A DNA stretch of 44,665 nt from Bacteroidales bacterium. Lineage in GTDB: Bacteria > Bacteroidota > Bacteroidia > Bacteroidales > UBA932. Where the stretch lies: the NCBI GenBank assembly GCA_017962025.1, contig JAGCWD010000120.1, positions 1-44,665 on the forward strand, read 5' to 3'. How positions within the stretch are numbered: the stretch's first letter is position 1; each line of letters opens with the position of its first letter. A program made the position numbers and the translations under genes. This document shows, one piece after another, positions 23,167-30,998 of this stretch. The notes under the pieces are model-generated. The model saw only the letters and a list, made by a program, of their open reading frames with translations, made no database searches and was not told where the DNA came from.

Positions 23167-24087
23167 ATGGACAGGAGATCATTCCTTAAGACCTCTGCAG
23201 TAGGGACGGCGGCAGTAGCCGCCACTTCCCTCCTGCCGGGTTGTGCTTCATCAGCCTCCAAGGGAGGAAAGAAGCCCGAATGCGACGTTCCCCTGAACAT
23301 CTCCTTCCAGGAGGGCATTGCCCCCGGAGAGACTCTCGCCGAAAAACTCGACTTCATGGAGAATCTCGGCGTTGTCGGTTTCGAACCGGGAGGACGCGGA
23401 CTCAAGGGACGTGTAAAGGAGCTCAAGGATGCCCTTAACGGCCGTAACATCAAAGTAAGCGCCATCTGCGCCGGCTTTGAAGGATTCATCCTCGCTGAGG
23501 ATCCGGCCGTGAAGAACCTGTTCGACACCACCATGCGTGAGATCGTGGAGGCTGCCGGAGAATTGGGCTCCACCGGAGTCATCATGGTTCCTGCCTTTAA
23601 CGGCCAGAAGCCTTGCATGCCTCACACAATGGAGACCCGTGACTATCTCTGCGAAGAACTCCACAAACTCGGCGAATTCGCAAAGGCTTGCGGCACTACC
23701 GTTATCCTCGAACCCCTCAACCGCAAGGAAGCCTTTTACATGCGCCTTGTCGCTGACGCAGCCGCGATTGCACGCGACTCCAAGAGCGATGGTGTAAAGG
23801 CTATGGGAGATTTCTGGCACATGCAGGAGGAAACCTGCGATTTCGGTGCTTTCATGTCAGCCGGAAAGCAGTATCTCCAGCACGTACACATCGCCAGCCG
23901 CGGCAACCGTAAGATGCCCGGCGAAAACGGTGAGGTGGACAACTATGTGAATGGTTTCAAGGCTCTACAGCAGCTTGGCTATGACAAATATGTCAGCTTC
24001 GAGTGCGGCTGCGGTGGAGACCGCGCCACCCTCGTTACTGCTGCCGTCAATCTCCTCCGCGCACAGTGGGAAGAGGCTAAGGCCTAG
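23167..24087 (+). CDS. Tat-signal lipoprotein AP-endonuclease-2/xylose-isomerase-like TIM barrel
   Basis: A 306-residue protein with a twin-arginine motif at the extreme N-terminus (MDRRSFLKTS) and a lipobox (SLLPGC, Cys26). The body is a sugar-isomerase-type TIM barrel with the expected metal ligands in VILEPLNRKE, MGDFWHMQEE, HVHIASRGNR and VSFECGCGG. Such proteins are epimerases, isomerases or hydratases; in keto-glycoside pathways relatives hydrate or isomerise the keto-sugar. It is the last gene of the cytochrome operon. Its TAG overlaps the stop of the convergent M28 gene, and its terminator lies inside that gene at 24115-24145. Confidence 0.88.
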   Translation: MDRRSFLKTSAVGTAAVAATSLLPGCASSASKGGKKPECDVPLNISFQEGIAPGETLAEKLDFMENLGVVGFEPGGRGLKGRVKELKDALNGRNIKVSAICAGFEGFILAEDPAVKNLFDTTMREIVEAAGELGSTGVIMVPAFNGQKPCMPHTMETRDYLCEELHKLGEFAKACGTTVILEPLNRKEAFYMRLVADAAAIARDSKSDGVKAMGDFWHMQEETCDFGAFMSAGKQYLQHVHIASRGNRKMPGENGEVDNYVNGFKALQQLGYDKYVSFECGCGGDRATLVTAAVNLLRAQWEEAKA

Positions 24088-25511
24088 AAGATCTTGTACA
24101 ATCTCACGAGAGCTGTGCCCTGTCTGACTGACGGGGCACTTTTTTCATTAAAGAAGGGGGTCAGGGATGACATCCAGATGACTGACAGGCCGAAGCCACC
24201 AACCTTAAGGCCAAGTTCTGTAGACAGTCCGAAGTCTTCGGTCCTCACAGTCCATTCAGCAGGCAGGGAGGTCTTGAACCTGTGGCCGTAGTATCCTCCG
24301 AAGCCCAGGAAAGCAGTGCCTGTACCTCCACCCTGATATATCAACTGTACAGGGACGCGCAACTCACTTCCCTTATACTTCAAGGATGATGAATATATTG
24401 CCGTCTCATCGAGATACGGAGCCGATGTCTGAGCAAACAAGGCGTCTGCCTTGATGCCGAAATGGCTGCGATGTCCGAAATTCAGTTGGGCTGAAACACC
24501 TCCACCATAGGAAAAGCCTGTTTTTCCTTCAAAAGGAGCATCAGGGAATTTGAAATGGGAGCTTCCGGTCCCGAGGGACAGTCCTACCTCCAGGATAGGA
24601 TGTCCGTTCATGTGCTTGCGGGCCACCCTTCCTGAAGCAGCGAGGGTTTCATCAGTTGCAGCTTCCATCGTCAGGTCGGTCAGGTAGTCGGTTACCTTGT
24701 CCAGACCCTCATAGTCTATCAAGTCGGCATCGTCCTCGGGCTTGTGATAGGGAGACTTGATTCCAGTGGATATCGCAAGGGTTGGAACCTGCCTCCTGGC
24801 AAATCCTTCCGTGTCAGTTGCAGTAACCGGAGACCATTCGAAATTCTTTAATTTGAGGTTCAACTTTTCCGTCTGGAGAACCTTGCGACTGTCCTTTATG
24901 GTCGCTACTCCCTCAAGAGTAAGGCTGTTAGTGGCCTTATACCAGCCGACCATGTCCACACTCATCATAAGGCGGACATCCAGTCCGTCCTCTCCCAGCA
25001 TCCGGTCAGCAAGAGCATTGGAACCGTAGAGACCGAGTTCCTCTGCATCAAAGGCTGCGATGACTACGGTCCTCTTCAACTTGTCGCGATTCGAACTAAG
25101 TGCCCTGGCAATCTCAATCACTGCAGCAGAACCTGAGGCATTGTCATCCGCACCGTTGTAGATCTCTCCCTTCTTCACCCCAAGGTGATCGTAGTGGGCG
25201 CCTATGACAATGTACTGGTTTTTCAATTCAGGGTCATTGCCTTCCAGTACGGCGACCACGTTCTTATAGTCCTTTCCATTGGTATTGAATGGCATGTACC
25301 AATCGTCATAAAAGGGTTTGAGGCCCATTGATTCATATTCATTAACTATGTAGGCGGCAGCCTTGGCAGCATACTCCGATCCGGCAGCACGGCCGTAAAG
25401 AGAATCGGATGCGAAATAATAGACGTGCTCGGTCAGACGCTCCTGACGGGTCTGGGAAAACATCGTCGCACAGGTGGCGGCCAGGAAGATACAAAAGACA
25501 ATTTTCTTCAT
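24084..25511 (-). CDS. M28 family metallopeptidase fused to a C-terminal outer-membrane beta-barrel domain
   Basis: A 475-residue exported protein (signal AATCATMFSQ). The M28 domain (about 20-285) carries a full dizinc set: IGAHYDHLG, NGADDNASGSAAVIEIAR, FDAEELGLYG, MSVDMVGW and KSPYHKPEDDADL. From about 315 the sequence changes to alternating amphipathic strands (KTGFSYGGGVSAQLNF, FGIKADALF, ELRVPVQLIYQ, AFLGFGGYYGHRF, LGLKVGGFGLSVIW) ending in a Phe, like the PorT-type outer-membrane barrel domain. A peptidase tethered to its own barrel is uncommon. Its promoter is divergent from that of the TonB-receptor-like gene. Confidence 0.85.
   Translation of the reverse strand: MKKIVFCIFLAATCATMFSQTRQERLTEHVYYFASDSLYGRAAGSEYAAKAAAYIVNEYESMGLKPFYDDWYMPFNTNGKDYKNVVAVLEGNDPELKNQYIVIGAHYDHLGVKKGEIYNGADDNASGSAAVIEIARALSSNRDKLKRTVVIAAFDAEELGLYGSNALADRMLGEDGLDVRLMMSVDMVGWYKATNSLTLEGVATIKDSRKVLQTEKLNLKLKNFEWSPVTATDTEGFARRQVPTLAISTGIKSPYHKPEDDADLIDYEGLDKVTDYLTDLTMEAATDETLAASGRVARKHMNGHPILEVGLSLGTGSSHFKFPDAPFEGKTGFSYGGGVSAQLNFGHRSHFGIKADALFAQTSAPYLDETAIYSSSLKYKGSELRVPVQLIYQGGGTGTAFLGFGGYYGHRFKTSLPAEWTVRTEDFGLSTELGLKVGGFGLSVIWMSSLTPFFNEKSAPSVRQGTALVRLYKIF
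24115..24145 (+). terminator. terminator of the cytochrome operon, inside the M28 3' end
   Basis: GTGCCCTGTC (24115-24124) pairs with GACGGGGCAC (24130-24139) through ten pairs (one T-G), with a five-base loop and a TTTTTT tract at 24140-24145. It reads as a plus-strand intrinsic terminator while also encoding M28 residues on the minus strand. Confidence 0.75.
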
Positions 25512-25541
25512 GATCAGTCAATCATTGTTGTTTGCAAGGTA

Positions 25542-25549
25542 CGAAGATA
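25542..25549 (-). promoter_or_regulatory. -7-like box TATCTTCG for the M28 gene
   Basis: One mismatch to TAnnTTTG, 31 bases before the ATG at 25511. Confidence 0.4.
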
Positions 25550-25563
25550 AGCATATTTCATTG

Positions 25564-25571
25564 TATCTTTG
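25564..25571 (+). promoter_or_regulatory. -7 box TATCTTTG for the 25589-30990 operon
   Basis: Perfect TAnnTTTG match, 17 bases before the chosen ATG at 25589. It argues against an in-frame start at 25532. Confidence 0.65.
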
Positions 25572-25588
25572 CTTACAAAGAGAATAAT

Positions 25589-27835
25589 ATGATCGAACGA
25601 CTGAAGGTTGTGACGTTCGTTTTGATGGCCATGCTCACAGGTGGTGGCATGGCGATGGCCCAGGATGCCGACACGTTGAAGACAGGCTCAGAACGCCGGA
25701 GCAACCAGAACGTGATGCTGAACGCATCCTACGCATCTATTCCAAGGACAATCTCACTTGGCATCCCTGAGTGGGGCACATATATCATGGATGACGGTCT
25801 CCCGGCATCAATGTTCAAGGATTACTTTCCGGGGTACCGGTCCTGGAGAAGCGGTCTTTCTACCGAGTCGATGCAGCTGACCCGCCTGGACGAGTCCGCG
25901 ATACAGCTTGGTACAACTGGCTTTTTCCCGATGTCTGTCTCAAAAGTCGGTGCTGACAAGACCGAAGGAGCCGCAAAGTACACCGCCAACCAGTACGGCC
26001 GCCACGAAATCGAACTGCACACCGCCTCGCCACTCGGAAACGGTTGGGGAATCGACCTGAACGTGTACCAGAGTTTCGACCGGGGCTCCAACCATCTGGA
26101 CTTTACCACTTACCAGGAGAGGATCCGGTTCTACAAGGCCGGAATATCCAAGAAGCTGCCTGACGGTCTTTTCAAGGCGACATATCTGTTCATGAACTAT
26201 CTGGACCTGACCGACCAGTACGGCCCGTTCATATTCGTTGGAGATGGAAGTGTCAAGCCTTACGGAGACTTCCGTCTTGGAAGGGACCAGTATATTCCCG
26301 AGACGTCATTTTATGAATATCTCGACATAAATGACGGGAAAAGGAAAACCGGACATTACACAGAGGACCTCGGCAATCCTGCCCATGTCCTTACAGCTTG
26401 TTACAACCGTTCCTTTGACAATGGGATCGAGATGGACTTGAGCACCCGCTTCAGGTTGAGTGACGGCAAGTCGAAAAGTACCTACCTCAACGGAATCACC
26501 GGTGTAGCAGCAGGCGACGGTTATTCTTATGTTGACGGCACCCCTTATTCCGGCAACGTTCAGAGCCGATTTTTTATGTACGAGGAAGACCACTTCAAGG
26601 AATGGCTCACAACCCTTAAGGTCAAGAAGATCCAAAACAAGCATACCTCAGTTGCGGGAGCCAATTTCTGGTTCAACTGGAGCCAATCCTCATCCATGAC
26701 CTCCAATTTCGCGTACGAAGCCAAGAAAGACCCCAAGGCCCTCACTTACAATGGAGAGCTTTATTATGTACACAACACCGGAGCTCAGTACCTGGACGGA
26801 TTCCAGAGCCGTCTTGCCCTGTTCGCCCAGGATGAGTGGAGAATCAATCCTAGAATTAACTTTCATTACGGACTCAGGGCGGAATACAGCGGGATAAGTG
26901 GAGACGCCGCCCACAATATTGACGGAAAGGACAATAACTCCCGTTACAACGGCTGGTCCTTGCAAAGTCCCGGAGTAACCCTTACTCCGTTCAAGAGGAA
27001 TGTAATCAACGGGGCTGCCACTTTGATAGGATATTACTACATCAATTCCCATTGGGGAGCGGAGATTAACGCCATCGCCTCCTTGAACCATCCCAATCTG
27101 GGACAGTACAGCGACTCGAGCGTCCCCTTCGAGGGTGCCCAACCCAGCTATATCCTCCGTGGAGGAGTCAATTTCAAAAACAAATGGCTTGACTTCCAGT
27201 CTCTTTTGACATATCTCAAACGTACTAACAGCTATGAGATGGGCATGTGGACCCATAAGCTTTCCCACGCTGCCGGGGGCTACCCTGCAGGCTATAACGA
27301 GACGGTCTATGTAAGCTCGCTGTATGACATGGAGGTTCTCGGATGGACTACCGACATGATCCTGACCCCGTTCAAGGGATTCACCTTCCACGGTCTGTTC
27401 ACCTTCAGGATTCCCAGGTACCAGAACTACAGCTTCAAACCTGTTTTCAGCGACGGGTATTCTGAGGAATATGATTTCTCGGGGAAGAGAATCACCAGCA
27501 GCAGCGGTACCGAAATCGAACTGGAGCCTTCATATCAGACTGGCAAATGGAGATTCTGGCTGAGCGCCCGCTATTACAGCAAACGCTACATCAACATCAC
27601 CAACACCCTCTACCTGAATCCACGTTGGGAGACTTTCGGAGGAGTGGATTTCAAGTGGAACGAGCATGTGAGCCTGTCGCTTAACGTGGTCAACTTCCTG
27701 AATGTCACGGGTGCTTCAGCAGGAATACGGGAGGCCTCCCTTGCCACTGACATTACTCCTTACCAGAACTATCTCACAAGCGGTTCCTACATCAGGCCGT
27801 TCACCGTTGAGTTCAGCACCCTCTTAAAATTCTGA
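25589..27835 (+). CDS. TonB-dependent-receptor-like outer-membrane protein with reduced plug
   Basis: I start at ATG 25589, which gives a clean signal peptide (MIERLKVVTFVLMAMLTGGG, then AMAQ) and 748 residues; the longer frame from 25532 runs through the -7 box. The N-terminal part (NVMLNASYASIPRTISLGIP, DDGLPASMFKDYFPGY, TRLDESAIQLGTTGF) resembles the plug of SusC-like Bacteroidota receptors, but I see no CarboxypepD-like or TonB-box region. The rest is a large barrel (LFAQDEWRINPRINFHYGLR, VNFLNVTG) ending in LLKF. No SusD partner is nearby. It is followed in operon by HAD and patatin genes, so the ligand is not obviously a glycan. Confidence 0.8.
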   Translation: MIERLKVVTFVLMAMLTGGGMAMAQDADTLKTGSERRSNQNVMLNASYASIPRTISLGIPEWGTYIMDDGLPASMFKDYFPGYRSWRSGLSTESMQLTRLDESAIQLGTTGFFPMSVSKVGADKTEGAAKYTANQYGRHEIELHTASPLGNGWGIDLNVYQSFDRGSNHLDFTTYQERIRFYKAGISKKLPDGLFKATYLFMNYLDLTDQYGPFIFVGDGSVKPYGDFRLGRDQYIPETSFYEYLDINDGKRKTGHYTEDLGNPAHVLTACYNRSFDNGIEMDLSTRFRLSDGKSKSTYLNGITGVAAGDGYSYVDGTPYSGNVQSRFFMYEEDHFKEWLTTLKVKKIQNKHTSVAGANFWFNWSQSSSMTSNFAYEAKKDPKALTYNGELYYVHNTGAQYLDGFQSRLALFAQDEWRINPRINFHYGLRAEYSGISGDAAHNIDGKDNNSRYNGWSLQSPGVTLTPFKRNVINGAATLIGYYYINSHWGAEINAIASLNHPNLGQYSDSSVPFEGAQPSYILRGGVNFKNKWLDFQSLLTYLKRTNSYEMGMWTHKLSHAAGGYPAGYNETVYVSSLYDMEVLGWTTDMILTPFKGFTFHGLFTFRIPRYQNYSFKPVFSDGYSEEYDFSGKRITSSSGTEIELEPSYQTGKWRFWLSARYYSKRYINITNTLYLNPRWETFGGVDFKWNEHVSLSLNVVNFLNVTGASAGIREASLATDITPYQNYLTSGSYIRPFTVEFSTLLKF

Positions 27836-27845
27836 GTTTCAAGTT

Positions 27846-28541
27846 ATGATAGAAGGACTGAAGGTAGTGGCGTTCGACGCCGATGACACCTTATGGGAGA
27901 ACGAGCCCTTGTTCAGGGACGCGGAAAGGAAGGTTGCAGATATTCTTTCCGAATACGGAAACTTTGAATATATCTCCGACGAACTTTACAAAGTGGAGTT
28001 CAAGAACATGGAGGACTACGGCTTCGGAGCGAAGGCGTACACCTTGTCCATGATCGAGAATGCCGTCAACCTGTCCGGAGGCAAACTCACAGGAGAGCAG
28101 GTCAAGTTGATCCTTGAAAGCGGAAGGACCATCCTTCACAATCCTGCCACTCCCCTTCCGGGAGTTACCGAGACCCTTGGAAAGCTTCAGGCCGACGGTC
28201 GCTACCGGCTGGTTCTCCTGACCAAAGGGGACCTGCTTGACCAGGAGCACAAGATTGACCGCTCCGGACTGGGGAAGTATTTCAGCCACATCGAGATAGT
28301 CTCTAACAAGTCCCAGAAGGAATACGGCATCCTCTGCGACAAGCTTGGAATAAGGCTGGATGAATTGATGATGGTCGGCAATTCCTTCAAATCCGACATC
28401 GAACCGGTCCTTAAACTTGACGGATGGGGCGTCTTCATTCCCTTCCATGTACTCTGGAAACTCGAGCATACGGAAGAATATGACCATCACCGTCTCTTCA
28501 AGGTAGAAAGGTTCAATGAAATTCTGGATATTCTTCTATAA
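27846..28541 (+). CDS. HAD superfamily hydrolase
   Basis: A 231-residue cytoplasmic phosphatase-like protein. Motif I is VVAFDADDTLWENE with both catalytic Asp residues, motif II is LVLLTKGD (Thr), Lys occurs in NKSQKEYG (motif III), and motif IV is MVGNSFKSDIEPV. A helical cap lies between motifs I and II (about residues 20-100). Substrate is unknown; the family includes small-phosphoester phosphatases. Ten bases separate it from the receptor gene and sixteen from the patatin gene, so the three are likely co-transcribed. Confidence 0.88.
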   Translation: MIEGLKVVAFDADDTLWENEPLFRDAERKVADILSEYGNFEYISDELYKVEFKNMEDYGFGAKAYTLSMIENAVNLSGGKLTGEQVKLILESGRTILHNPATPLPGVTETLGKLQADGRYRLVLLTKGDLLDQEHKIDRSGLGKYFSHIEIVSNKSQKEYGILCDKLGIRLDELMMVGNSFKSDIEPVLKLDGWGVFIPFHVLWKLEHTEEYDHHRLFKVERFNEILDILL

Positions 28542-28557
28542 TGGTTATATTTGATTG

Positions 28558-30990
28558 ATGAAACGATTCTTCATTCTTGCCATATCATTTTTGGTTTCTG
28601 TCGCCGGCCTCGCCCAGAATGGTCTGGTCGCGCCCAGTGTGGATCCGGAGGGAGATTCCCTGGCAATCGCCAAGGTCAGGGCCAGGATGGACTCCATCAG
28701 GCAGTACAGGCCCACTGTGGCAGTGGTACTCGCAGGAGGAGGAGCAAGGGGGATGGCCCATCTGGGAGTACTCCGTTATATTGAAGAAAAAGGTATCCCT
28801 GTCGATCTGATCGGTGGAACCAGCATGGGAGGTCTTGTGTCAGGCCTCTACTCGCTCGGCTACAACGCGGAGTATCTCGACTCCCTGGTCAGGGCAATAG
28901 ACTGGACAGTCATGATGTCCGACAAGATTCCTGACAGTTTCCAGACCTACAAAGTCAGGAACAACAAGGAGCGCTTTGCCATAAGCATTCCCTTCCACTA
29001 CGCCGACAAGGACCTGGAGGAAAGGGCCCAGAAGCAGATCCAGTACACCAGGGATCTGGATAAGGGAAACACCCACACAGGAGACATGAGTTCCGAAATG
29101 ATGGCCAAGATCGGTCTCGGTATGCCGGACGGTTTCCTGTTCGGTTTCAATGTCAGGAACACTCTGAGTTCGGTCTCTGTAGGCTATCAGGATTCCCTGG
29201 ACTTCATTGATTTGCCTATTCCATTCTACTGCGTAGCCACGGACATGTATTCAATGGCAGAGAAGAACTGGACATCCGGTGAGATGGTTGACGCCATGCG
29301 CTCCACAATGGCTATCCCACTCTACTTCAGGCCTATCAGAAAGGAGGGAATGGTCCTGGTGGATGGTGGAACCAGGAATAATTTCCCGGTTGATATAGCA
29401 AGGGCGATGGGTGCCGACATAGTTATCGGTTCGGAGATGCCGATGAACCGGGACCTGGCCGACCTTGGGACAGTCGGGAACCTGGCCATGCAGAACATCT
29501 CCTTGATGGGGGCTGACGCTTCAATCCTGGCCCGTGAAATGACCGACCTCCTACTCCAGCATCCTCTCGATGGTTACACAATGCTGTCCTTCGATGAAGA
29601 AAGTGTTGCCGACATCATCAGCCAAGGATACGCCAAGGCCAAGGAGAATGATGCAGGCTTCGAGGAGATAGCCAAGAGGGTCGGGTCACACCCTACAGTT
29701 TACAATGCGTTGCCGGCAACAGACATACACAAGAAAAAGGTGAAGGTGGGGTCGGTCAAGTTCAGCGGAATTACAGAGAAAGAAGCGAATTACCTTCTGA
29801 ATCCGGCAATCCTTCCTCGTGACAACATGTACAACAGGGAGACCATCGAACAGTTGCTCTCCACCATTTACGGATCACGAGCCTTCGAATCCGTCACCTA
29901 CAAGATGAGCGGAACAAAGGAACCTTACACTTTGGTTTTCGATTGCCAGAAGGGACAGACCAACGAATTCGGTTTCGGTGCACATGCAGACACCGATGAG
30001 AAAGTCTATATCGGAGCGCACCTCGGCCTGGGTACCCGTAAGCTCAGTGGTCCAAGGTTTGTCACTGAGTTGAAAGTCGGAAACATCTCCCTGCTGAACC
30101 TCGATTTCTCCTACAAGCCCCTAGCGGACCTTCCGGTTCTCGGAGTGGCACTGAAGAACACCTTCAGCATCTTCAATTTCAAAGACATAGAAACTGATTC
30201 CGGGGTTCACTTCAAGGCCCTGAACACCAGGGCGGACATCTATGCCGAGGACTCAAGGCTCACTTACGGCAAGGTCAGGTTCGGTTTTTCTGCCGAATCC
30301 GAACCTTATGAAGACTATCTTGACCGCACCTTGGAATGGAAGGACTGGGACTGGGTCAGTCGATGGTACTCAACTTTTGCATCCGCGAAGTACGACACTT
30401 TTGACGAGAGCTATTTCCCGTCAAAGGGAATCAGCGCTTCAATCGACACCCGCTACGTATTCGACGGTTATTCAATCTATCTGGAAGACGAGGGTGCCAC
30501 TCCTGAAGATTCTTATGAAGGCTCTGTTCCTCCATACAGCGTGGGAATGGGCAACATCTCGGTCGCAATTCCTTTAGGGTCATCTTTTGTCATCCAACCG
30601 ACTATCTATGCGGGATGGACCACCGAGACCCCGGGGCACATGAATTTCATCCATTCCCTTGCAGTCGGCGGCACCCGTGCAGGACGATATGTGGACTACC
30701 AGATTCCATTTTTCGGATTCGGCTCAGGTTTCCATACCTGTAAGCACTATGCAGCCACTACCAAGTTGGATTTCCGTTACCGGATTAACAACAAGAATTT
30801 CATCACTGTCAGGACAGGTTCTTTCCATGATGAAGACGTTCTGAAGAACATCTGGAAACAGAAGCCTACTGCCTACGCCTTTGGAGTGGAACTCGGCCAG
30901 AGGTCCATTGCCGGTCCCATGCTAATGGGCGTACAATGGTGCGACCTTACCGGATTCTCATTTTCACTTTCCGTCGGCTTTGATTTCTAG
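28558..30990 (+). CDS. patatin-like phospholipase with POTRA and Omp85-type beta-barrel (type Vd-like)
   Basis: An 810-residue exported protein starting at ATG 28558 (a TTG precedes it). After the signal (AISFLVSVAGLAQ), the patatin domain carries the oxyanion motif GGGARG (about 60-65), the nucleophile elbow GTSMGG (Ser89) and the dyad DGG (Asp269). A POTRA-like segment follows (VKVGSVKFSGITEKEANYLL, about 390-465), then a barrel with Omp85-like features (GGTRAGRYVDYQIPFFGFG) ending GFDF. This is the layout of the PlpD-type secreted lipases (type Vd autotransporters) and of Bacteroidota surface patatins. It probably hydrolyses phospholipid or lipid at the outer membrane. Confidence 0.9.
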   Translation: MKRFFILAISFLVSVAGLAQNGLVAPSVDPEGDSLAIAKVRARMDSIRQYRPTVAVVLAGGGARGMAHLGVLRYIEEKGIPVDLIGGTSMGGLVSGLYSLGYNAEYLDSLVRAIDWTVMMSDKIPDSFQTYKVRNNKERFAISIPFHYADKDLEERAQKQIQYTRDLDKGNTHTGDMSSEMMAKIGLGMPDGFLFGFNVRNTLSSVSVGYQDSLDFIDLPIPFYCVATDMYSMAEKNWTSGEMVDAMRSTMAIPLYFRPIRKEGMVLVDGGTRNNFPVDIARAMGADIVIGSEMPMNRDLADLGTVGNLAMQNISLMGADASILAREMTDLLLQHPLDGYTMLSFDEESVADIISQGYAKAKENDAGFEEIAKRVGSHPTVYNALPATDIHKKKVKVGSVKFSGITEKEANYLLNPAILPRDNMYNRETIEQLLSTIYGSRAFESVTYKMSGTKEPYTLVFDCQKGQTNEFGFGAHADTDEKVYIGAHLGLGTRKLSGPRFVTELKVGNISLLNLDFSYKPLADLPVLGVALKNTFSIFNFKDIETDSGVHFKALNTRADIYAEDSRLTYGKVRFGFSAESEPYEDYLDRTLEWKDWDWVSRWYSTFASAKYDTFDESYFPSKGISASIDTRYVFDGYSIYLEDEGATPEDSYEGSVPPYSVGMGNISVAIPLGSSFVIQPTIYAGWTTETPGHMNFIHSLAVGGTRAGRYVDYQIPFFGFGSGFHTCKHYAATTKLDFRYRINNKNFITVRTGSFHDEDVLKNIWKQKPTAYAFGVELGQRSIAGPMLMGVQWCDLTGFSFSLSVGFDF

Positions 30991-30998
30991 GAATACCC

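Noticed and set aside
25532..25588. Upstream start for the TonB-receptor-like gene
   Set aside because: The extension covers the TATCTTTG box and hides the signal peptide that begins at 25589.
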